From positions 1 through 6,059 of the forward strand of contig CAUZSN010000156.1 of the NCBI GenBank assembly GCA_963582345.1: a DNA stretch of 6,059 nt, in the 5' to 3' direction. A program made the translations under genes and the position numbers. Positions 1-4,599 of the stretch are shown in pieces. Every line of letters starts with the position of its first letter. Position 1 is the first letter of the stretch. Under the pieces are notes generated by a model that was not told where the DNA came from, ran no database searches, and worked only from the letters and a program-made list of their open reading frames with translations. This DNA is from CAUZSN01 sp963582345. GTDB lineage: Bacteria; Planctomycetota; Planctomycetia; Planctomycetales; Planctomycetaceae.

Positions 1-1694
1 ATTTGAATATTGATTTGTGCTTCGGCCAGAGCTCGGAACATGCGTTCCCCGACATCCGTGTGACTGCGCAGACCGATTCCCATCACAGATATTTTGGCGA
101 TTTCGAGTTCATAACTTAGTTCCACATTTCGCCATTCCTCCAAAACTGCGCGAGTCAACAACAAACATTGGTCAAGATCATTCCGCAAGACCGTGAATGA
201 CAAATGAGCCTTTCCGCTGTGACTAATGTTCTGCACTATCATGTCGACCATAATACCACCCTGTGCGACGGCCGAAAATACGCGTGCTGCGATACCCGCG
301 TCGTCCGGTAGGTTGCGGATCGTAATGCGCGATTGATTAGTATCGAGATCAACTTCGCTGACGACGATGTCTTCCATGCTGGACAGCCGAGCCACGACTT
401 CGCGTTCCAGTTCGTCGCGAGCTGTGTCCGAACGTGCATTGGACGAACATTGCTCCCATCCTACTGACGGACTTTCATTCGTTGACTTGTCCAAACCGAA
501 TCCTGAATGGACAGCTGCAACTGCCTGCTCGCAATTTTTGCGATCAACAAGTGCTGAAATTTTGATGTCGCTGGTCGTGATCATCTTCATACTAATACCG
601 TTCTCGGCCAGTGATTTAAACATCTGGGCGGCGACTCCAGTATGTGTCCGCATGCCGCTGCCCACAGCTGACACTTTCGCCACGTTGATTCCATGTTGGA
701 TCCGACCCTTGCCAAGTTGTGTTACCGCTTCCTCGGCCGCCTTCAAGGTTTCTGTCAAATCGTCTTGCAAGACAGTAAAAGACACCTCGGCCACTCCGCC
801 AGACCCTAGGTCCTGCACAACCATATCGATCGGGATTTTGCGCTTCGCCATCTTTGAAAAGATGATGCTCATGACGCCTGGACGATCGGGGATGTCGGTC
901 AAGCTGACTCGCGCTTCGTTCCGCACTAAAGCCAGACCGGTCACAACTGCGCCATTCACATCTGTTTCGGGAGCAATGAGCGTTCCTTCTCCGTCCGAAT
1001 ACGCCGGACGTACCCGTAAGACAACTCGATATTTCTGCGCGAATTCGATTGAACGGGGATGCATGACGGCTGCGCCCAGGCTGGCCAGCTCTAGCATTTC
1101 GTCGTACGAAATTTGGTTGATCTTGCGAGCATCTAGAATCAAACGCGGGTCAGTCGTGAAGACACCGTCCACGTCAGTGTATATCTCACATAATTCAGCT
1201 TGCAGCACAGCTGCTAGAGCAGTTGCCGTTGTGTCGCTGCCACCGCGACCAAGCGTTGTAATATTGAACTCGTCGTCCACCCCTTGGAAACCCGCAGCGA
1301 TCACGATCTTGCCGACATCCAGGCCAGTGCGCATCCGCTGTGCCGAAATCTTGCGAATGCGTGCTCTTGTGTACGAGCTGTCGGTCTCGATCCCGATCTG
1401 TGCACCAGTTAGGCTGATCGATTCCTCGCCCAATTCCTGTACGGCCATCGCCATCAAGGCCACCGATTCTTGCTCACCCGTGGAAAGCAGCATGTCCATT
1501 TCTCGTGCCGGCGGATTCGCAGTGATTTCCGCGGCGAGCGAGACCAATTCGTCCGTCTTCTTGCCTCGGGCACTCACGACCACAACGACCTGATGACCGG
1601 CTCGCTTCGCATCAACCGCCCGCTGGGCAGCGAACAGAATATTAGCCGCTCTGGCAACACTAGTTCCACCGAATTTTTGGATGATCAGCGACAC
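1..1694 (-). CDS. lysC: Aspartate kinase (aspartokinase) with four ACT domains, C-terminus cut by window edge
   Basis: Phosphorylates L-aspartate with ATP, the first step toward Lys, Thr, Met and diaminopimelate; cytosolic. The reverse-strand translation gives 564 residues before the left edge. The kinase domain is residues 1 to about 230. It shows the nucleotide-binding KFGGTS (7-12), STGEQ with E74 (71-75), GRGGSD with D154 (149-154), TDVDGVFTTDPR (173-184) and MHPRS (211-215). Regulatory ACT domains follow: ACT1 near 260-320 (LTDIPDRPG at 265-272), ACT2 near 336-400 (AKVSAVGSGMRTHTG), a variable linker at about 402-440, ACT3 near 443-520 (IRNLPDDAG) and ACT4 from about 529 (AKISVMGIGLRSHTD), which is interrupted by the edge. 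The start is GTG at 1694, because an in-frame TAG lies five codons upstream and MSLIIQKFGGTS matches the usual aspartokinase N-terminus. The Shine-Dalgarno is weak (GAAG, possibly AGGA further up). ACT domains in this family normally bind Lys or Thr for feedback inhibition. The family call is very secure; the symbol is by function. Confidence 0.96.
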   Translation of the reverse strand, partial: MSLIIQKFGGTSVARAANILFAAQRAVDAKRAGHQVVVVVSARGKKTDELVSLAAEITANPPAREMDMLLSTGEQESVALMAMAVQELGEESISLTGAQIGIETDSSYTRARIRKISAQRMRTGLDVGKIVIAAGFQGVDDEFNITTLGRGGSDTTATALAAVLQAELCEIYTDVDGVFTTDPRLILDARKINQISYDEMLELASLGAAVMHPRSIEFAQKYRVVLRVRPAYSDGEGTLIAPETDVNGAVVTGLALVRNEARVSLTDIPDRPGVMSIIFSKMAKRKIPIDMVVQDLGSGGVAEVSFTVLQDDLTETLKAAEEAVTQLGKGRIQHGINVAKVSAVGSGMRTHTGVAAQMFKSLAENGISMKMITTSDIKISALVDRKNCEQAVAAVHSGFGLDKSTNESPSVGWEQCSSNARSDTARDELEREVVARLSSMEDIVVSEVDLDTNQSRITIRNLPDDAGIAARVFSAVAQGGIMVDMIVQNISHSGKAHLSFTVLRNDLDQCLLLTRAVLEEWRNVELSYELEIAKISVMGIGLRSHTDVGERMFRALAEAQINIQ

Positions 1695-1984
1695 AATTTC
1701 TTCAAGTTCCTAATCTTGTTGTAGTTCTACGTCATGGACCCTCGTGCGACGAAATTTCAGATGTTGAGTCTCTTGCTGTTGTGCCAAGCGGGATGGGGCA
1801 ATCTAGACTTCTACGAAAGAATAGCAAATGACCAGGTTAACGGGAGGGATGCGGCGTCTTGACTGCGGACGACGACGAACATCGCGATCGGCTCGCCATG
1901 TACGACTGCGGCCAGAACACCTACACTGTTTTGCTAACGGCTTTAGTATGCGCTTTGCATCACAACGCGTCACGCAACTTTGCA
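1695..1984. other. Intergenic region upstream of the aspartokinase
   Basis: This stretch separates the aspartokinase start from the stop of the 70-residue gene; both point left. No reading frame here looks like protein: the frames on either strand are short, Arg- or Ser-rich and lack a ribosome binding site. Reading leftward there is a weak promoter-like pair, TTGCTA then TAGATT with 16 bp between, in the 1785-1815 area. It matches consensus at only four of six bases in each box, so I do not list it as a promoter. I see no clear rho-independent terminator after the 70-residue gene, so read-through into the aspartokinase is possible. Confidence 0.5.
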
Positions 1985-2197
1985 CTACCTCGCCGAGTTT
2001 CGGTTCGCACGAGAGTGAACAACCTTGGGTCGAGAAATATGAGCATGATTTACCAAACCCCGCTTCGAGCCGCTTGGTTTTCCTTGCAACCAGTCGACGT
2101 ACGCACTCCGATACATCAATGTCATCGAAAACAAAAGGACGATTCCACAGCTAATCAGTGCAATTTGATCGTCTGTCAGGTAATTCAGTAGTTCCAT
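1985..2197 (-). CDS. Small single-span membrane protein, 70 aa, function unknown
   Basis: I do not recognise this family. The protein opens MELLNYLTDDQIALISCGIV. Residues 12-29 form a hydrophobic segment (IALISCGIVLLFSMTLMY), ended by R30 and followed by a basic, polar tail of about 40 residues (KPSGSKRG, ISRPK, SRANRNSAR). That suggests one transmembrane helix with the short acidic N-terminus outside and the basic tail in the cytoplasm by the positive-inside rule. The start is well supported: AAGGGAG lies 7 nt upstream of the ATG on this strand. The gene is divergent from the permease at 2630 and 290 bp upstream of the aspartokinase on the same strand, so co-transcription with that gene is possible but unshown. 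Overlapping plus-strand frames of about 110 codons look like shadows. Real-gene status rests on the ribosome binding site and the membrane segment. Confidence 0.6.
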   Translation of the reverse strand: MELLNYLTDDQIALISCGIVLLFSMTLMYRSAYVDWLQGKPSGSKRGLVNHAHISRPKVVHSRANRNSAR

Positions 2198-2204
2198 ACC
2201 GATG

Positions 2205-2211
2205 CTCCCTT
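2205..2211 (-). promoter_or_regulatory. Strong ribosome binding site for the 70-aa gene
   Basis: On the minus strand the sequence is AAGGGAG, then seven bases, then ATG at 2197. It is a near-consensus Shine-Dalgarno and is the main reason for accepting the small gene and this start over the opposing plus-strand frames. Confidence 0.65.
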
Positions 2212-2470
2212 GAAAACAGGTGAATGAGGGACGTTAGGCCTTTGACTTTATGGAGCTTCTCGATTCCTTTCGGTTCAAAAATCGCAACATATTTACTTGG
2301 CTTTGAGCAATTTATGAAATGACGACAATTCGGTGCGACTTGCTCACATCGGGGTGTGTATTCTAAAACCGTCAGTCTGGCATACTTCAGAAAAGAAAAC
2401 TGTCGGCACAGAGATTCGCGTCACACAAAAAACTCGGATGGTAGCGGCTGAAGCGGGCGATGAACTGCCC

Positions 2471-2500
2471 TTGACCTGAATTCCAAGTTTTCCCTATACG
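2471..2500 (+). promoter_or_regulatory. Candidate sigma70-type promoter for the permease gene
   Basis: TTGACC (2471-2476, five of six consensus bases) and TATACG (2495-2500, four of six) are separated by 18 bp. Transcription would begin near 2507 and give a leader of about 120 nt before the ATG at 2630. It is the best promoter-like pair I found in this intergenic region. The planctomycete -10/-35 consensus is assumed, not shown. Confidence 0.35.
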
Positions 2501-2615
2501 ACGATGCTTGAATTGCTGTGTGTTCGGTTTCCAACACCCGTCAGTCGTGACGCGACGCAGTGACTGCATCGCCATGACTCAGGGATAAAATCAACAACTG
2601 CGAGTCTTCGTTCGC

Positions 2616-2621
2616 AAGGAA
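2616..2621 (+). promoter_or_regulatory. Ribosome binding site of the permease gene
   Basis: AAGGAA lies 8 nt before the ATG at 2630. This supports that start, and the protein begins directly with the short amphipathic lead-in to TM1 expected for the family. Confidence 0.6.
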
Positions 2622-2629
2622 CTGTCGCG

Positions 2630-3817
2630 ATGTTTCTGCTTCGGCGACTACAACAGTACATCCTAATGGATCTTCTGCGGTTCTTCGCCTTCTTACTAAG
2701 CGTGGTGACAATTCTGTTAGTGTTTGTTGGAGTTTTTCAACAAATTCAAGAAAGCGGGCTCGGACCGTCCGACGTCTTGCCAATTCTCCCCTATATTATC
2801 CCCAGTTTATTGCCCTTTACGATTCCGGCGACACTGCTATTGACGATTTGTGTCGTATATGGGCGACTCGCCGGTGACAATGAAATAACTGCCGCGAAAG
2901 CGGCAGGAATCAATGTGCTATCGCTGTTTTGGCCGGCGTTCTTCTTGGGCGCGACACTCAGCGTATGCTCGTTATTGCTCACGGATCAGGTAATTCCATG
3001 GTCGGTCGGCAATATTCAACGGATCGTCGCCATGGCGATGGAAAACATTTTTTTAGAACGCCTCCGCTCGAAAAATCATGTGTCGGCGGCACAGCAGGGA
3101 TTGGACATCACGGTAATGGGGATTGATGGGAAAAAACTGATCGGACCTGTCATTCGTTATGCACCACAGGGCCGCGACGTCATCACAGCTCTGGCCGAAG
3201 AAGCGACAATTCGTTTTGACCTCGAGCAACAGAAGGCGATTCTGGATTTGGAGCGGGTCGAGATCGATCTTCCCGGCAAGCGCTACGCTCGGGTCCGGAA
3301 GCACGAAATCTCTTTCCTCCTTTCGCCGGTGATCCGCAAGCCGAAACCACGTCATCAAAGCATCCGAGAGATTCGCAAAAAGGTGACAGCCGCTTCTCAA
3401 AAGCAAATTGCACTGCAGCAGCGCCGCGATATCGAAACCGCCTGGGCGTTGGCAATGGGCAACTTCAACCGATTTCTGGATCCTGATTTCGTGAACTACG
3501 AACAGCGACTGAAGCACGACAAAAATGAAGCAGCGAGACTGAATACGGCAATGCACGGTCGCTTTGCTCTATCATGCAGTTGCTTCTGCTTTGTACTGGT
3601 AGGTTGCCCGTTTTCGGTTCTGCAAGCACGTCGGCAATTTTTGATGAATTTCATTCTTTGTTTTATCCCCATTATTGTGATCTATTACCCTATAATTCTT
3701 CTAATGATGAACCTATCGAAGATGGGACTCGTCAATCCGGCCTGGGCGATGTGGGTCGGCAACGCCGGAATGTTGGTTGCCGCTTGGTTTATTCTGCGGA
3801 AGGCTCTGCGGCACTGA
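2630..3817 (+). CDS. LptF/LptG-family permease (YjgP/YjgQ), lipopolysaccharide export
   Basis: This is an inner-membrane subunit of the ABC transporter that extracts lipopolysaccharide and passes it to the Lpt bridge; LptB is the usual ATPase partner. At 395 residues it is somewhat longer than the E. coli proteins (about 360). Apparent helices are TM1 at 15-36, TM2 at 54-77, TM3 at 96-118, TM4 at 312-332, TM5 at 338-361 and TM6 at 372-389. The cytoplasmic coupling segment GDNEITAAKAAGINVL (82-97) between TM2 and TM3 is the clearest family signature. Residues 119 to about 240 form the periplasmic beta-rich domain. A charged, probably helical stretch at about 241-310 leads into RFAL at TM4, as in the family, but is longer than I would expect. 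TM4 contains four cysteines (316, 318, 320, 326). The sequence does not separate LptF from LptG, so no symbol is given. No second permease or LptB lies in the window, which fits a scattered Lpt gene set. The family call is firm. Confidence 0.93.
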   Translation: MFLLRRLQQYILMDLLRFFAFLLSVVTILLVFVGVFQQIQESGLGPSDVLPILPYIIPSLLPFTIPATLLLTICVVYGRLAGDNEITAAKAAGINVLSLFWPAFFLGATLSVCSLLLTDQVIPWSVGNIQRIVAMAMENIFLERLRSKNHVSAAQQGLDITVMGIDGKKLIGPVIRYAPQGRDVITALAEEATIRFDLEQQKAILDLERVEIDLPGKRYARVRKHEISFLLSPVIRKPKPRHQSIREIRKKVTAASQKQIALQQRRDIETAWALAMGNFNRFLDPDFVNYEQRLKHDKNEAARLNTAMHGRFALSCSCFCFVLVGCPFSVLQARRQFLMNFILCFIPIIVIYYPIILLMMNLSKMGLVNPAWAMWVGNAGMLVAAWFILRKALRH

Positions 3818-3820
3818 ACG

Positions 3821-3943
3821 TTATGACCGGCTAGCCCCTCGTTGGAAGAGTCGTTGAAGGTACAGACACATTGCCGAGCTAAAAATCAGCAACCCGATCA
3901 AGCCGGCGAAAATGCTCCAACAAATGGAACCAACCTGACACAC
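3821..3943 (-). CDS. Possible 40-aa hydrophobic peptide, convergent with the permease
   Basis: The minus-strand frame runs from GTG at 3943 (an in-frame TGA lies directly upstream) to TAA at 3821-3823 and encodes 40 residues. Residues 7-27 are hydrophobic (ICWSIFAGLIGLLIFSSAMCL), followed by YLQRLFQRGASRS with three arginines and no acidic residue. This is the layout of a single-span small membrane protein with a basic cytoplasmic tail. Its stop lies three bases from the permease stop, on the opposite strand. Against it: there is no good Shine-Dalgarno before the GTG, the start is not ATG, and the length is within chance. I do not recognise a family. Treat it as a candidate only. Confidence 0.3.
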   Translation of the reverse strand: MCQVGSICWSIFAGLIGLLIFSSAMCLYLQRLFQRGASRS

Positions 3944-4107
3944 TCAAGACGAAACCTGTCAGAACGAACTTAACTGACATTCAAGCAGGTACATCGACAC
4001 GAATTGCCCTTGCAACGTATTCAACTGGGTGCGACTATATCATGAGTTAAAGAGCGTCAGGCCCATTAACGCAGTGGTTACCAAACGTCGTATTTCCTGA
4101 TAATGGT

Positions 4108-4112
4108 AGGAG
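4108..4112 (+). promoter_or_regulatory. Ribosome binding site of the 157-aa gene
   Basis: AGGAG lies 6 nt before the ATG at 4119. It favours this start over an overlapping ATG at 4103 in another frame, which has no signal. Confidence 0.65.
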
Positions 4113-4118
4113 CACAAG

Positions 4119-4592
4119 ATGCGGACAGTTCTGCAAAGCGTTTCGGCACTGAGTTTAATTGGAGTTGGATATTTTTTTGGAGCTACTGGTTTCTTCGTCC
4201 CACAGCCTCTAACGGCACAAGTCGGTACCGACGGCCCGTCGGAAAATACAGCCGAAAAGATTGCCGAAGCGGATATCGCACTCCACGCCGCAATGGAAGC
4301 GTTACGGAACGATGGTCTGTACAAGTCAGCGACCAAAGAATTGAATACGTTTGCCATTATGACGGGCGGGGTCGACGCGCTAAGAGATCTTGAGGATGGA
4401 CGCGGGGTGGACCCGGAAACATTTGCCGCTCTTTATGCCGATCAGGCCATTGATCAAGTGGCCCAACAACTGAGCAAGGATGACCAAGGGAAAATCACGT
4501 ATAAAGGCCAACCGATCCGAATGTATCCGATTTCCCGTCTCAAAGCACTCTACCAAGTACGATTGAAATACACGAGCAGCGCCCTTCCTTGA
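4119..4592 (+). CDS. Exported or membrane-anchored protein, 157 aa, function unknown
   Basis: I do not recognise a family. The N-terminus MRTVLQSVSALSLIGVGYFF has one arginine, then a hydrophobic core at about 4-27 ending in FFVPQPLTAQ. That fits a signal peptide cleaved near A33 or an uncleaved anchor; there is no lipobox cysteine. The mature part is hydrophilic and mainly helical by appearance: AEKIAEADIALHAAMEALRN (about 45-64), YKSATKELNTFAIM (68-81), GGVDALRDLEDGRGVDPETF (83-102) and ALYADQAIDQVAQQLSKDDQ (104-123). It closes with KITYKGQPIRMYPISRLKAL and YQVRLKYTSS. It has no cysteine after the signal and no catalytic motif that I can see. The start has a good AGGAG. It converges on the metallopeptidase gene, with 7 bp between the stops, so the two are not in one operon. 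The gene call is sound; the role is open. Confidence 0.8.
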   Translation: MRTVLQSVSALSLIGVGYFFGATGFFVPQPLTAQVGTDGPSENTAEKIAEADIALHAAMEALRNDGLYKSATKELNTFAIMTGGVDALRDLEDGRGVDPETFAALYADQAIDQVAQQLSKDDQGKITYKGQPIRMYPISRLKALYQVRLKYTSSALP

Positions 4593-4599
4593 GTTGTGC

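Larger units (their letters stand above)
2198..2629. other. Divergent intergenic region of 432 bp, mostly without recognisable content
   Basis: The region lies between the leftward 70-residue gene and the rightward permease, so it should hold promoters for both. A plus-strand promoter candidate sits at 2471-2500. For the leftward gene I find no convincing -35/-10 pair. A minus-strand frame at 2387-2575 encodes 62 residues with no hydrophobic pattern or ribosome binding site and is probably noise. Around 2539-2568 there are short overlapping inverted repeats, CGTCA-GTCG-TGACG and GCAGT-G-ACTGC. They could fold in the permease leader but are short enough to be chance. Confidence 0.5.
3818..4118. 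other. Intergenic region between the permease and the 157-aa gene
   Basis: The gap of 301 bp holds one possible minus-strand small gene (3821-3943, listed separately). The remaining part, 3944-4118, should include the promoter of the 157-residue gene. An AT-rich stretch with TATATC/TATCAT at 4036-4043 could be a -10 element, but no good -35 lies at the right distance; the nearest, TTGCAA at 4010-4015, is 20 bp from TATATC. I see no hairpin with a T-run that would end permease transcription. Confidence 0.45.

Noticed and set aside
367..1593. Open plus-strand frame of 408 codons
   Set aside because: It lies antisense to the aspartokinase, whose translation has every kinase and ACT motif. The plus-strand product is Ser/Thr/Arg-rich and of no family type, typical of a shadow frame.
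1861..1911. GACTGCGG repeated at 1861-1868 and 1904-1911
   Set aside because: Two copies of eight bases in a GC-rich stretch are within chance, with no further copies or symmetry to suggest an operator.
1803..1985. Minus-strand frame of 60 codons whose GTG overlaps the stop of the 70-aa gene (TAGTG)
   Set aside because: The overlap could suggest translational coupling, but there is no ribosome binding site, and the product is Arg/Cys-rich with no domain or membrane pattern.
1828..2191. Two overlapping plus-strand frames of 108 and 110 codons
   Set aside because: They overlap the better supported 70-residue minus-strand gene, have no ribosome binding site and do not resemble a protein family.
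2387..2575. Minus-strand frame of 62 codons in the divergent intergenic region
   Set aside because: It has no ribosome binding site, an unremarkable composition, and overlaps the best promoter candidate for the permease.
3053..3556. Minus-strand frame of 167 codons
   Set aside because: It is wholly antisense to the periplasmic part of the permease, which is clearly coding.
4099..4104. GATAAT as a -10 element before the 157-aa gene
   Set aside because: A transcription start from it would fall near 4111 and remove the AGGAG ribosome binding site; no -35 lies at the right distance.
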